NCBI RefSeq assembly: GCF_003663825.1
Contig: NZ_RCCC01000001.1
Coordinates: 752,501 to 816,500 of the forward strand
Reading direction: 5' to 3'
Source: Acidovorax sp. 106
Lineage (GTDB): Bacteria; Pseudomonadota; Gammaproteobacteria; Burkholderiales; Burkholderiaceae_C
DNA length: 64,000 nt
The notes under the pieces were generated by a model that saw nothing but the letters and a program-made list of their open reading frames with translations, was not told where the DNA came from and ran no database searches. Shown here piece after piece: positions 34,883-43,800 of this stretch. How positions within the stretch are numbered: position 1 is the stretch's first letter; each line of letters begins with the position of its first letter. Made by a program: the position numbers and the translations under genes.

Positions 34883-35854
34883 ATGAACCTGCAACAGCAA
34901 CAGTCCGTCCTCACCATCGCCATGCTGGCCGCCTTTGCCGATGGGGCCAAGGATGACACCGAGCGCGAGGAGATTCGCCGCATCGCGCAATCGCTGGCCG
35001 CAGACGGCAACCTACCAGACCTGCCCCGCCTGTACCAAGACGTGCTGCTGCGCCGCACCAGCCTGCAAGCGGCCACTGCCGCACTGCAAGACCCAGCCCA
35101 CCGCCAATTGGCCTACGAGATGGCCGTGTGCGTGTGCGATGTGGACGGGCGCCAGACCGCTGCAGAGCGCGAGTTTCTGGCAGCGCTCAAGCAAGCCTTG
35201 CAGTTGGGCGCACAACAGACCACGGCCTTTGACCAGGAAGAGCAGGCTCTGGCCTTGGCGCTGGACAACGCTGGTGCCCTAGCCACCGCCGAGGTTTCGA
35301 CGTCAGCGCTTTCCGCCTCTGCCACCACCGCAGTGCCGCACGATGCCGAACTGGACAAATCCATCCTGAACTACGCCCTGCTCAACGGCGCGCTGGAGCT
35401 GCTGCCCCAGTCCTGGGCCTCGATGGCGATCATTCCACTGCAGATCAAGATGGTGCACGCCATCGGCAAGGCGCACGGCGTGGAGCTGGACCGGGGGCAC
35501 ATCAAGGAATTCATCGCCGCCGCTGGGGTGGGCATGGCATCGCAATATGTCGAGCAGTTTGGCCGCAAGCTGCTGGGCGGCCTGCTGGGCAAGGTGGCGG
35601 GCAAAACCATCGGCGGGCTGGGTGGCGCAGCCACCGGCATGGCGTTTTCATTTGCCACCACCTACGCGCTGGGCCAGGTGGCCAAGCGCTACTACGCCGG
35701 GGGGCGCACCATGGACACCGCCCTGCTGCGCGACACCTTTCAGAGCCTGCTCGGTCCTGCCAAGCAAATGCAAACGCAGTACCTGCCGCAAATCCGGCAA
35801 AAGGCTGCCACGCTGGACGCCGGACAAATCATGGCCATGGTGCGTGGGGCCTGA
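34883..35854 (+). CDS. TerB-like protein with a DUF697-type C-terminus
   Basis: A 323-residue protein. The N-terminal 110 residues resemble TerB/DjlA-type helical domains (AMLAAFADGAKDDTEREEIR and MAVCVCDVDGRQTAAEREFL, with the acidic D-G-x-x-x-x-x-E pattern). The C-terminal half has a DUF697-like region with ASMAIIPLQIKMVHAIGKAH, KEFIAAAGVGMASQYVEQFG, and a glycine-rich GKVAGKTIGGLGGAATGMAF that probably inserts into the membrane. GGAGAGAG precedes the ATG. TerB proteins are linked to tellurite or metal stress and envelope processes; the role here is inferred only. Confidence 0.78.
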   Translation: MNLQQQQSVLTIAMLAAFADGAKDDTEREEIRRIAQSLAADGNLPDLPRLYQDVLLRRTSLQAATAALQDPAHRQLAYEMAVCVCDVDGRQTAAEREFLAALKQALQLGAQQTTAFDQEEQALALALDNAGALATAEVSTSALSASATTAVPHDAELDKSILNYALLNGALELLPQSWASMAIIPLQIKMVHAIGKAHGVELDRGHIKEFIAAAGVGMASQYVEQFGRKLLGGLLGKVAGKTIGGLGGAATGMAFSFATTYALGQVAKRYYAGGRTMDTALLRDTFQSLLGPAKQMQTQYLPQIRQKAATLDAGQIMAMVRGA

Positions 35855-35916
35855 GTCGTTTTCACAGGAACAGGTGACCCGTGATGTGACGGCCTCCAGC
35901 GGGGTCTGCGATTTAC

Positions 35917-35970
35917 TCATCTTTTGATAGCTGCTAGCGCTTATCTATCAGGCGCTAGCGCCATTTTTGG
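35917..35970. repeat. Dispersed palindrome family 1
   Basis: CTCATCTTTTGATAGCTGCT, AGCGCTTATCTATCAGGCGC and TAGCGCCATTTTTGG form a good hairpin between the TerB-like and SPOR-domain genes. Confidence 0.85.
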
Positions 35971-36118
35971 CACACAATATTGCCATACCGGGCCAGCAAG
36001 AGCCTCCCGCGCGGCCCGGGCACCGCCCAAACGGCGCTTTTCCACCGATCAAATTCTGGCGGGCGTGCCAGAATGGGCTATGCCCGCCCCATCGGTTCAT
36101 GCCCCCCACATTCCTCTG

Positions 36119-37549
36119 ATGTCCTTGGACTCCCCTTCCGACAGCGCCGTCACCACCCTCTATCGGGCCGCGCTGGGCCCTGTGAACACAGAGCGCTACG
36201 TTCAGGCGTTTGCCCGGCTCGACGCCATGGGCCGCACCCTGACCAGTTGGCACTGGGCCGCCTGCTTCTTCACCCTGGGCTGGATGGTGTACCGCCAGCT
36301 GTGGGGCGCCGCGCTGGTGTATGTGGCCGCTGCCGAAGGCGTGGCGCTGCTGGTGTTTGGCCTGGGCCGCCCGCTGCTGCAGTGGCCGCAGGCGGTGGAA
36401 TGGGGCGTGGTGGGTGCTTTTGCCATATTGGGCAGCGTGGTGCCGGGCCTGTACGCCCACGCCATCCTGCACGCCGACATCCGCAAACGCGTGACCAAAG
36501 CGCTGGCTGCGTCGGCCAACATCCCCGAAGCTTGCGACCTGCTGGCCAAGCAGGCGGTGTCGCGCAAACGGCTCACCTGGGTCATCGCGGGGCATGCACT
36601 GCTGGCGGGTGCGGCACTGCTCGCTTACCTGGTCTTCCCGCAAGGCACCTTCACGGGCGAGTCGCCTGCCCAGGCGGCGCCGGCGCAGGCCGCGGCTCCC
36701 AGCGCCAGTTGGAACACACCCTCCCCCACCCTCACCCCCGCCAGCCGCCCTGTGGCAGAAGAGGCGGACATGGCCGCTGCGCAGCCCAAGCCGCAGCCAC
36801 CCAGTAGTGCGCCCACCGTGGCCGGTGACGCAGAAGATGTGCTGCCCGCTGCCACCGTGGCCGCAGCACCTCAGCAATCCCTTGCCGTGAAGCCCGCTGC
36901 AGCACCAGCAGACAAAGCCCCTGCCAATGGGGTCAATGGGGCCAACGGAGCCAATAGGGCCAAGGGGGCGTCTCAAGCGACGGCCTCTGTCGCGGACAAA
37001 GCGCCTGAGAAAACGCCAGCCAAGCCAGCGGATAAACCCGTCGAAAAGTCGGCCGAAAAGCCAGCGGCAAAACCCACCGAAAAAGCCACCGAAAAAGCCA
37101 CCGAAAAACCCACAGAGAAGCCTGCTGACAAAGCCAAGGAAGCCCCGGCGTCCAAAGCCAGCGCACAGCAGGCGGCAGCCTCCAAGGCCGTGGCAGCCAA
37201 GGCCTCAGAGCCCACGCGCGCCAAGCCGGTGCCAGCAGGCAAAACACCTGCCGCATCCTCTGCGGCCCGCCAGGCTGAGGGCAAGGCCTCTGCCGCCAGT
37301 GGCGTCACCGTGGGCACCGCGCCCGGTTTTTATATCAACGTGGGTCTGTTTGCCGACGAAAGCAATGCACGCAAAGCCCAGTCCCGCCTGCTCAACGAAG
37401 GCCTGCCCGCCTTCCGGCAGACCCTGGACAGCGCCAAAGGCACCCGCACTCGGGTGCGGGTGGGGCCGTTTGCCTCGCGCTCTGAGGCCGAGTCGGCTGC
37501 ATCCAGCGTCCGCGCGCTGGAACTGGATGCCGTTATTTTTCAGAAATAA
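36119..37549 (+). CDS. SPOR domain protein with DUF2628-like N-terminus
   Basis: A protein of about 476 residues. The N-terminal region has a DUF2628-like pattern (SWHWAACFFTLGWMVYRQLW) and about three membrane segments. A long disordered linker (about 180-390) is rich in Ala, Pro and Lys and includes a repeated Lys-Pro-Thr-Glu/Lys-Ala-Thr-Glu motif. The C-terminal 75 residues are a SPOR domain (GFYINVGLFADESNARKAQS and TRVRVGPFASRSEAESAASS). SPOR domains bind denuded peptidoglycan, often at the septum. The start is uncertain; ATGs at 36080 and 36119 both fit, and the frame stays open to 35924. Confidence 0.82.
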   Translation: MSLDSPSDSAVTTLYRAALGPVNTERYVQAFARLDAMGRTLTSWHWAACFFTLGWMVYRQLWGAALVYVAAAEGVALLVFGLGRPLLQWPQAVEWGVVGAFAILGSVVPGLYAHAILHADIRKRVTKALAASANIPEACDLLAKQAVSRKRLTWVIAGHALLAGAALLAYLVFPQGTFTGESPAQAAPAQAAAPSASWNTPSPTLTPASRPVAEEADMAAAQPKPQPPSSAPTVAGDAEDVLPAATVAAAPQQSLAVKPAAAPADKAPANGVNGANGANRAKGASQATASVADKAPEKTPAKPADKPVEKSAEKPAAKPTEKATEKATEKPTEKPADKAKEAPASKASAQQAAASKAVAAKASEPTRAKPVPAGKTPAASSAARQAEGKASAASGVTVGTAPGFYINVGLFADESNARKAQSRLLNEGLPAFRQTLDSAKGTRTRVRVGPFASRSEAESAASSVRALELDAVIFQK

Positions 37550-37714
37550 AAGCGCAGCGGCGCAACAAAATCGGACCACTGGCACCGGGTCTGAATAGCC
37601 CATAGCACCCAAAGGTTTCTAAATGTAAACACATCCAGCCAGGGGTGGTAAATTGGCGCAAGATGGAACTGGTCAACCAGCGCTCTCATTCCATTCGACG
37701 CATTCGGTAACCCA

Positions 37715-40258
37715 TTGACAGGCAGTTTTGTGGACCTCAGCCGAAACTTTCAACGCCGCAAGGATTTCCTGTCGCTGACGCCGCAGGACGAAAGTGCGTT
37801 ACAGCGCCTGCATGTAATGCTTGGCGACAAAGCCCCCGGCTTCATCGAATCGTTTTACGAGCACCTGCTGTCCTTCAGCGAAACACGCGCACTCATTCCG
37901 GACGAAGGCACCCTCGCCCGTCTCAAAAAATCCCAGTCCAGCTATTTCAAATCCCTGATTGCCGGGGTGTACGACCGCGCCTATCTGGAAGACCGCTTGC
38001 GCGTCGGCCTGGTGCATGCCAAGGTGGGCCTGTCGCCAGGTTGGTACCTGGGGGCCTACAGCCACTACCTGACCGAGCTATTTCCGCGCATCGCGCAGGG
38101 GCTGAGCAATGCCCCGGCCGACGAGTTGCTGCACACCTTCCAAGCCCTCATCAAGGTGGTATTTTTGGACGTGGGCCTGGCCATTGACAGCTACATCGCC
38201 CACCGCGACGAACTGATTGCGGACCTGCGCGACTATGGCGCCGCCTTCGCCAACCTGCCCTACGGCACCATGGTGGCCACCCCTGATTTGAAGGTGGTGT
38301 TTGCCAACCGCGCCTTTGAAAAGCTGTTCAGCTTTGCACCCAACAGCCTGCGCGGCTGCCCCTTGGCCAACGTGATGGACGTGACCAACATCACCATCCT
38401 GATCGACGCCGCACTGCGCCAGCAAAGCGCCCGCGACACCGTGGAGGTGCGCCCCCACCACAATCCTCTGGCCGTGCCCGTGAGCATCACCGCACACACC
38501 TTGCCCACGCAAGACAAGGGGCAAGACCAGCGCCTGCTGCTGGTGTTTGAAGACCTGCGCGAGCAAACCCAGCTCACGCGCGACCTGCTCAACGCCCAGG
38601 CCGTGGCCAACATCGGTACTTGGCAGACCCACTTTGATGGCAACTTCGCCCTCACCCCCCAAGCGGCGCGCTTGCTGGGCTGGCCTGTGGCCAAGCCGTT
38701 CACGTACCCCGACTTCCTCACCTGCGTGCACGAGGATGACCGCCAACGGGTGGATGGTGAGTGGACGGCCGCCCAGAAAGTGGGCCGATTCCGCTACGAA
38801 TGCCGGGTGCAATCCAGCCCCGGCGTGCGCTGGATTGAAGCGCGCGGCGTGATCGAGAGGGACCACCAAGGCAACCCGATACGGGGCTACGGCACGGTGC
38901 TGGACATCACTGAACGCAAGTCCACCGAGCAGGCCATGGAGCGCCTGGCCTTCTACGACTCATTGACAGGACTGCCCAACCGCACCAACGGCATGATGTT
39001 GGCGCAGCAAATGCTTTATCACGCGCAGCACCACGGCCAAGCGGCCGCCGTCCTGTTCGTGGACCTGGACCGTTTCAAGGAAATCAACGACACCCACGGT
39101 CATGTGGTGGGCGACAACGTGCTGGCCGAGCTGGCCACCCGCTTTCGCGCCGCCTGCGCCAAGGACGACGTATTTGCCCGCGTGGGCGGCGACGAGTTCA
39201 TGTGCGTTTACGCCCTGGCGCCAGGCGAAGACAAACTGCTGCGTGCCCAGCAATTGCAAGCGGCGCTCGCCCGCCCGGTGCTCATCGACAGCCTCAAGTT
39301 CGAGGTGGGTGCCAGCATTGGCGTGGCCACCTTCCCCGACCAGGGCGAGGACGTGGAAGACCTGCTCAAGCATGCGGACATCGCCATGTACGAAATCAAG
39401 GCGCGCGGGGGCGGCAGCCACCTGTACTCCGACTTGCTAGGGCTGAAGCTGGAGCGCCGCATTTCCTTAGGCACCAAGCTCGCCCGCGCTTTGGCGCAAT
39501 CGCAACTGCAGCTGCACTACCAGCCCAAGGTGCACCTGGCCACGGGTGTGCTGTGCGGGGTCGAGGCCCTGTCGCGCTGGTGCGATGAAGACGGTCACTG
39601 GATCAGCCCGGGCGAATTCATCCCCGTGGCCGAAGAGCGCGGCCTCATTGGCGAGCTGGGCGACTGGACCCTGACCCAGGCCGCCCGAGACATTGCCCAC
39701 TGGCAACAAGACAGCGCCGCCGTGGTGCCCCGTGTGGCCGTCAATGTGTCGGCCACGCAGATGATGGACGAGGGCTTTGCTGAACGTGCAGAGCGCCTGG
39801 TGCGCGCCCAGGGCGTAGCGCCCGGCATGATTGAGCTGGAGATGACCGAGTCCGCCCTGATGAACGAGCCCGAGAAAGCGCGGCTGGTGGCGTCCAGCCT
39901 GGTCGAAGCGGGCTTTTGCCTGTCCATCGACGACTTTGGCACCGGCTACTCGTCGCTGGAGCGGCTGCAGAGCTTTCCGGTGTTCAAGCTCAAGATCGAC
40001 ATGTCGTTCGTGCGTGGCATGGACACGCATGCGGGCAACCGCGCCATCGTCACCGCAGTGATCGGCATGGCCAAGGCCCTGAAGCTGGAGACCGTGGCCG
40101 AAGGCGTGGAGACCGCCGCACAGGCCGCGCTGCTCACCCAGCTGGACTGCGACGAGGCCCAGGGCTACCTGTATTCCAAGGCCATCCCCGCCGAGGCCCT
40201 GCTGCGGCAATGGCTGCATAGCAGGCCTGTGCAGCCAGCCCCGCCCGCAGGCTCTTGA
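37715..40258 (+). CDS. Globin-coupled PAS-GGDEF-EAL protein (c-di-GMP signalling)
   Basis: An 847-residue sensor. Residues about 5-165 form a protoglobin-type haem sensor (YEHLLSFSETRALIPDEGTL; probable proximal His101 in LVHAKVGLSPGWYLGAY). A first PAS-like domain spans about 185-285 and a second about 295-400 (ANIGTWQTHFDGNFALTP to RGYGTVLDITERK). A diguanylate cyclase domain has an intact GGDEF at 491-495 and LFVDLDRFKEINDTHGH. A phosphodiesterase domain has EAL at 617-619 and DDFGTGYSSLERLQSFP. Both active-site motifs are present, so it could make or break c-di-GMP in response to oxygen. The start codon is TTG at 37715 or GTG at 37730; no ATG is available. Confidence 0.9.
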   Translation: MTGSFVDLSRNFQRRKDFLSLTPQDESALQRLHVMLGDKAPGFIESFYEHLLSFSETRALIPDEGTLARLKKSQSSYFKSLIAGVYDRAYLEDRLRVGLVHAKVGLSPGWYLGAYSHYLTELFPRIAQGLSNAPADELLHTFQALIKVVFLDVGLAIDSYIAHRDELIADLRDYGAAFANLPYGTMVATPDLKVVFANRAFEKLFSFAPNSLRGCPLANVMDVTNITILIDAALRQQSARDTVEVRPHHNPLAVPVSITAHTLPTQDKGQDQRLLLVFEDLREQTQLTRDLLNAQAVANIGTWQTHFDGNFALTPQAARLLGWPVAKPFTYPDFLTCVHEDDRQRVDGEWTAAQKVGRFRYECRVQSSPGVRWIEARGVIERDHQGNPIRGYGTVLDITERKSTEQAMERLAFYDSLTGLPNRTNGMMLAQQMLYHAQHHGQAAAVLFVDLDRFKEINDTHGHVVGDNVLAELATRFRAACAKDDVFARVGGDEFMCVYALAPGEDKLLRAQQLQAALARPVLIDSLKFEVGASIGVATFPDQGEDVEDLLKHADIAMYEIKARGGGSHLYSDLLGLKLERRISLGTKLARALAQSQLQLHYQPKVHLATGVLCGVEALSRWCDEDGHWISPGEFIPVAEERGLIGELGDWTLTQAARDIAHWQQDSAAVVPRVAVNVSATQMMDEGFAERAERLVRAQGVAPGMIELEMTESALMNEPEKARLVASSLVEAGFCLSIDDFGTGYSSLERLQSFPVFKLKIDMSFVRGMDTHAGNRAIVTAVIGMAKALKLETVAEGVETAAQAALLTQLDCDEAQGYLYSKAIPAEALLRQWLHSRPVQPAPPAGS

Positions 40259-40403
40259 CCTCTCTCCCACGCGCCATGAAAGCAAGCACCCGCACTGTGT
40301 TGCGCCTGCCCCCACAACTGGGGTAACGCATCTGGTGACAAAGGCTTTCATGGCCTATGCTACGCCACAGACCTTCCTGATCAACGCACCGCCTCCAGCC
40401 ACC

Positions 40404-41096
40404 ATGAGCCACCAAGATAAACCCGTCGTATTCGGCACCGAAGACCTGCTGATGAGCCTGTGCAACTCCGTCACACGCGTGCTCACCGTCGCCACCCAAA
40501 GCCAGGTCCACTATTCGGGCATGGTGCAACGCATCTCCAAAACCTGCCTCAAGCCCGACATCGGCTGCTTTGTGCTGTTCGACGGCGGCTTCTCCGGCCT
40601 GGTCATCATCAACTTCTCGGCCCAAGCGGCCATGGAGTTGTACGAGAGCTACCTGCTGAGCATGGGCATGTCCCGGGACGACCTGGTGACCTCCTACACC
40701 TCGGACGAAGTCAGCAACGTGATGGGCGAGCTGATGAACCAGGTGGTAGGCGACTTCACCGGCAAGATTCGCCGCGAACTGCAAACCCACATCACCCAGA
40801 ACCAGCCCAAGATGCTGGTGCTGAACAAGCAAGTGATGCTGAGCGTGGACGCCAACCTGGACAACCCCGAAGCCCGCCGCGTGACCTTCTACACCGGCAA
40901 CAACAACATCTTCTACCTGGAGCTGGCAATGGACCGCACCGAGTTCATCAAGCTCTACGACTTCGAGGCCCAGGAAGCCCCAGACCCGGACGCCCTGATG
41001 GCCCAGTCGCACGACGCGCCCGCACCGGCGCCCGCCCCAGCAGCCACCAGTGGCAGCAGCGACACCGACGACCTGCTCAAGTCGCTGGGCATGTAA
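40404..41096 (+). CDS. DUF3334 family protein with CheX/CheC-like motif
   Basis: A 230-residue cytosolic protein. The central part has SDEVSNVMGELMNQVVGDFT (about residues 100-120), matching the E-x2-N helix motif of CheC/CheX-type phosphatases. Strands around it (VLFDGGFSGLVIINFSAQAA and RRVTFYTGNNNIFYLELAMD) fit the family fold. DUF3334 length is about 230. The C-terminus is Pro/Ala-rich with an acidic DTDDLLKSLGM tail. A regulatory role in chemotaxis or c-di-GMP signalling is plausible given its neighbour, but unproved. ATG 40404 is chosen on family length. Confidence 0.8.
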   Translation: MSHQDKPVVFGTEDLLMSLCNSVTRVLTVATQSQVHYSGMVQRISKTCLKPDIGCFVLFDGGFSGLVIINFSAQAAMELYESYLLSMGMSRDDLVTSYTSDEVSNVMGELMNQVVGDFTGKIRRELQTHITQNQPKMLVLNKQVMLSVDANLDNPEARRVTFYTGNNNIFYLELAMDRTEFIKLYDFEAQEAPDPDALMAQSHDAPAPAPAPAATSGSSDTDDLLKSLGM

Positions 41097-41128
41097 CCCG
41101 GCAGGTGGCCTGGCCCACCCTGCCTAGC

Positions 41129-41156
41129 AAAAAAGCACCGGCCCCGGTGCTTTTTT
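41129..41156 (+). terminator. Rho-independent terminator after the DUF3334 gene
   Basis: Stem GCACCGG / CCGGTGC with a two-base loop, flanked by AAAAAA and TTTTTT, 32 bases after the stop. The flanking A and T runs mean it could work in both directions. Confidence 0.92.
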
Positions 41157-41175
41157 ATTGCCATTACTTCTATAT

Positions 41176-41191
41176 TTCAATTATTATTGAA
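41176..41191. promoter_or_regulatory. Probable ArsR operator
   Basis: A palindrome TTCAAT-TATT-ATTGAA in an AT-rich stretch, ending two bases before the arsR ATG. ArsR-family repressors bind AT-rich imperfect palindromes of this kind. Its position occupies the place of a Shine-Dalgarno, so arsR lacks one. Confidence 0.6.
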
Positions 41192-41193
41192 TT

Positions 41194-41520
41194 ATGAAAA
41201 CCAACGACATCGTCAAAGCCCTGGCCGCGCTGGCCCAAGCCTCGCGCCTGGAGATTTTTCGCGCCCTGGTCGTGGCAGGCACCGAGGGGCTGACACCCAG
41301 CGCCCTGAGCGAGGCCCTGGGCGTAGCGCCCAACACGCTCTCGTTCCACCTCAAAGAGCTGACCCACGCCGGGCTGGTGGCGCAAGAGCGTGCTGGCCGC
41401 AACCTGATCTACCGCGCCCAGTTCGACCGCATGAACGCGCTGATCGGCTACCTGACCGAGAACTGCTGTCAGGGCCAGACCTGCCTGCCCGCCGCTGCTA
41501 CCACCCCTTGCGCCTGCTGA
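41194..41520 (+). CDS. arsR: ArsR family arsenic-responsive repressor
   Basis: A 108-residue winged-helix repressor. The DNA-binding helix-turn-helix is LTPSALSEALGVAPNTLSFH followed by LKELTHAGLVAQERAGRNLI. The classic CVCDLC metal site in the recognition helix is absent. Instead cysteines sit at the C-terminus (ENCCQGQTC ... PCAC), as in ArsR types that bind As(III) with C-terminal thiols. It is the first gene of the arsenic operon and presumably autoregulates through the palindrome upstream. Confidence 0.93.
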   Translation: MKTNDIVKALAALAQASRLEIFRALVVAGTEGLTPSALSEALGVAPNTLSFHLKELTHAGLVAQERAGRNLIYRAQFDRMNALIGYLTENCCQGQTCLPAAATTPCAC

Positions 41521-41568
41521 GAACACACGTCTCACCGCCCCCAAGAACCCATCCCCAGGAGCCCCACC

Positions 41569-42066
41569 ATGAAGCGCTTTCACGTTCACCTGCATGTCGA
41601 CGACCTTGCCGCCAGCATCGCCTTTTACTCACGCCTGTTTGCGGCCACCCCTGCCCGGGTGGAGGCCGACTACGCCAAATGGATGCTGGAAGACCCGCGC
41701 GTGAACTTTGCGATCTCTACGCGCGGCAACCAGCCGGGGCTGGACCACCTGGGCTTTCAGGTTGACGACGCGGCAGAACTGGCCGATTTGAAAGCCCGCG
41801 CCAACGCCGCCGACATGGCCCTGTTGGACGAAGGCGCCACCACCTGCTGCTACGCCCGCAGCGAAAAGCACTGGGTGACCGACCCGCAGGGCGTGGCGTG
41901 GGAGCACTTTCACACGCTCGAAAACATTCCTGTGTTCAATGAAGCGGCAGCGGCGGCGCAAGGCGCCTGCTGCGCCCCGAAGGCAGCCACGGCACAACCG
42001 GCACCAATGACTGCACAAGCCGCGTGCTGTGGACCGTCCAAATCCTCTTCTTCCAACTGCTGCTGA
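41569..42066 (+). CDS. arsI: ArsI/CadI family metalloenzyme (glyoxalase fold)
   Basis: A 165-residue vicinal-oxygen-chelate protein. ArsI cleaves the C-As bond of trivalent organoarsenicals such as methylarsenite with Fe(II) and oxygen. Candidate iron ligands are His5, His60 (GLDHLGFQVDDA) and Glu112 (WEHFHTLEN). The substrate-binding cysteine pair is C93-C94 in TTCCYARSEKHWVTDPQG. Beyond the core, a tail of about 40 residues carries three more CC pairs (ACCAPK, ACCGPS, NCC), likely to bind arsenic or metals. Second gene of the operon. Confidence 0.9.
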   Translation: MKRFHVHLHVDDLAASIAFYSRLFAATPARVEADYAKWMLEDPRVNFAISTRGNQPGLDHLGFQVDDAAELADLKARANAADMALLDEGATTCCYARSEKHWVTDPQGVAWEHFHTLENIPVFNEAAAAAQGACCAPKAATAQPAPMTAQAACCGPSKSSSSNCC

Positions 42067-42079
42067 CCTGAGGCCCCGA

Positions 42080-42586
42080 ATGACCGAATCCGTCTCCCCC
42101 CTGAACGTTCTTTTTCTGTGCACCCACAACTCTGCGCGCAGCATCCTGGCCGAAGCGCTGCTCAACGCCATGGGCGAAGGGCGCTTCAAGGCGTATTCCG
42201 CAGGCAGCAGCCCGCGCGATAACCAGCAGCCCAACCCGCTGGGCCTGCAAGTGCTGCAAAAGGCCGGCATCCCCACCGAAGGGCTGCGCAGCAAAAGCTG
42301 GGACGAGTTTGCCGCCCCCGGCGCGCCGCACATGGACCTCATCATCACCGTGTGCGACAACGCCGCGGGCGAGGTGTGCCCCTTCTGGCCCGGCCACCCC
42401 GCCACCGCGCACTGGGGCTATGCCGACCCGTCCGAAGGCGATGGCAGCGAAGCTGAAAAGCTCGAAGCCTTCCGCAAAACCCTGCACGCCATCCAGCGCC
42501 GCCTGTCACTGCTCATCAGCCTGCCCGCCGACAAGCTGCAGCACGCCGTGCTGCAAAGCACCGCCCGCGATCTGTCAGCCCACTGA
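42080..42586 (+). CDS. arsC: Arsenate reductase, low-molecular-weight phosphatase type
   Basis: A 168-residue enzyme of the LMW tyrosine phosphatase-like ArsC family. The P-loop is VLFLCTHNSARSILAEALL (C-x5-R). FKAYSAGSSPRDNQQPNPLG, MDLIITVCDNAAGEVCPFWP (second and third cysteines), and AHWGYADPSEGDGSEAEK are also typical. It reduces arsenate to arsenite, probably with thioredoxin or glutaredoxin. ATG 42080 lies 13 bases after the arsI stop. The arsenite product would be exported by the next gene. Confidence 0.94.
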   Translation: MTESVSPLNVLFLCTHNSARSILAEALLNAMGEGRFKAYSAGSSPRDNQQPNPLGLQVLQKAGIPTEGLRSKSWDEFAAPGAPHMDLIITVCDNAAGEVCPFWPGHPATAHWGYADPSEGDGSEAEKLEAFRKTLHAIQRRLSLLISLPADKLQHAVLQSTARDLSAH

Positions 42587-42625
42587 GCCCTTCCGCCCGA
42601 TTGCCCCAAAAGCCTGTGAAGCCCC

Positions 42626-43711
42626 ATGAAAAACACGCCCGCCGCAGCCTGCCACGCCAGCCCTCCCGCCCCACAAGCCATGAGTGTGTTCGAGCGCTAC
42701 CTCACCGTCTGGGTGTTCCTGTGCATCGTGGTGGGCATTGGGCTGGGGCAGCTGTGGCCCGGCGTCTTCCAGGCCATTGGCCGCATGGAAGTCGCCCAGG
42801 TCAACCTGCCCGTGGGCGTGCTGATCTGGGTGATGGTGATCCCCATGCTGATGAAGGTGGACTTTGCCGCCCTGGGTGAAGTGCGCCAGCACCTGCGCGG
42901 CATTGGCGTCACGCTGGTGGTGAACTGGCTGGTCAAACCGTTTTCGATGGCGCTCTTGGGCTGGCTGTTCATCCGCCACTGGTTTGCGCCGTACCTGCCT
43001 GCCGACCAGATCGACAGCTACATCGCCGGGCTCATTTTGCTGGCCGCTGCGCCCTGCACGGCCATGGTGTTTGTGTGGAGCCGCCTGACCGGGGGCGACC
43101 CACTCTTCACCCTGTCGCAGGTGGCGCTCAACGACAGCATCATGGTGCTGGCCTTTGCGCCGCTGGTGGCGCTGCTGCTGGGGGTGTCGGCCATCACCGT
43201 GCCGTGGGCCACGCTGCTCACTTCGGTGGTGCTGTACATCGTGATTCCCGTGCTCATCGCACAAGCCCTGCGCCGCGCCCTGCTGGCGCGTGGCCCGGCT
43301 GCGCTCGACGCCGCACTGCAGCGCATCGGCCCCTGGTCCATCGGCGCGCTGCTGGCCACGCTGGTGCTGCTGTTTGCCTTCCAGGGCGAGGCGATCCTGA
43401 CGCAGCCGCTGGTCATCGCCCTGCTGGCCGTACCCATCCTCATCCAGGTGTTCTTCAACGCGGGCCTGGCCTACTGGCTCAACCGCGCCGTAGGCGAAAA
43501 GCACAGCGTGGCCTGCCCTTCGGCGCTGATTGGTGCATCCAACTTCTTCGAGCTGGCCGTGGCCGCCGCCATCAGCCTGTTCGGCTTTCACTCCGGCGCG
43601 GCGCTGGCCACGGTGGTGGGGGTGCTGATTGAGGTGCCGGTGATGCTGCTGGTGGTGCACATCGTCAACCGCAGCAAGGGCTGGTACGAGCGCGGGCTGA
43701 GCACGGATTGA
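42626..43711 (+). CDS. arsB: Arsenite efflux transporter, ACR3 family
   Basis: A 361-residue permease with ten membrane segments. The ACR3 signature Cys is in LLAAAPCTAMVFVWSRLTGG (about residue 137). Other blocks are VEVAQVNLPVGVLIWVMVIP-like text near residue 55 and CPSALIGASNFFELAVAAAI late in the protein. It exports arsenite with the proton motive force, completing the arsR-arsI-arsC-acr3 operon. The first 18 residues are not hydrophobic; ATG at 42680 (MSVFERYL) is an alternative start. Confidence 0.94.
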   Translation: MKNTPAAACHASPPAPQAMSVFERYLTVWVFLCIVVGIGLGQLWPGVFQAIGRMEVAQVNLPVGVLIWVMVIPMLMKVDFAALGEVRQHLRGIGVTLVVNWLVKPFSMALLGWLFIRHWFAPYLPADQIDSYIAGLILLAAAPCTAMVFVWSRLTGGDPLFTLSQVALNDSIMVLAFAPLVALLLGVSAITVPWATLLTSVVLYIVIPVLIAQALRRALLARGPAALDAALQRIGPWSIGALLATLVLLFAFQGEAILTQPLVIALLAVPILIQVFFNAGLAYWLNRAVGEKHSVACPSALIGASNFFELAVAAAISLFGFHSGAALATVVGVLIEVPVMLLVVHIVNRSKGWYERGLSTD

Positions 43712-43748
43712 GGGCAACCTGAGCGCCGCCCGAGCGCCAAACGCTACT

Positions 43749-43800
43749 AAAAATATAGCTGCCAGCGCTTTATCTGCAAGCGCTAGCAGCACTTTTCATT
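43749..43800. repeat. Dispersed palindrome family 1
   Basis: TAAAAATATAGCTGCCAGCG, CTTTATCTGCAAGCGCTAGC and AGCACTTTTCATT form a hairpin between the arsenic operon and the truncated MFS gene, whose stop it touches. Confidence 0.88.

Noticed and set aside
35924..36118. Extension of the SPOR-domain protein to 35924
   Set aside because: It would start inside a copy of palindrome family 1 and adds arginine/alanine-rich sequence unlike the family; a start at 36080 or 36119 is better.
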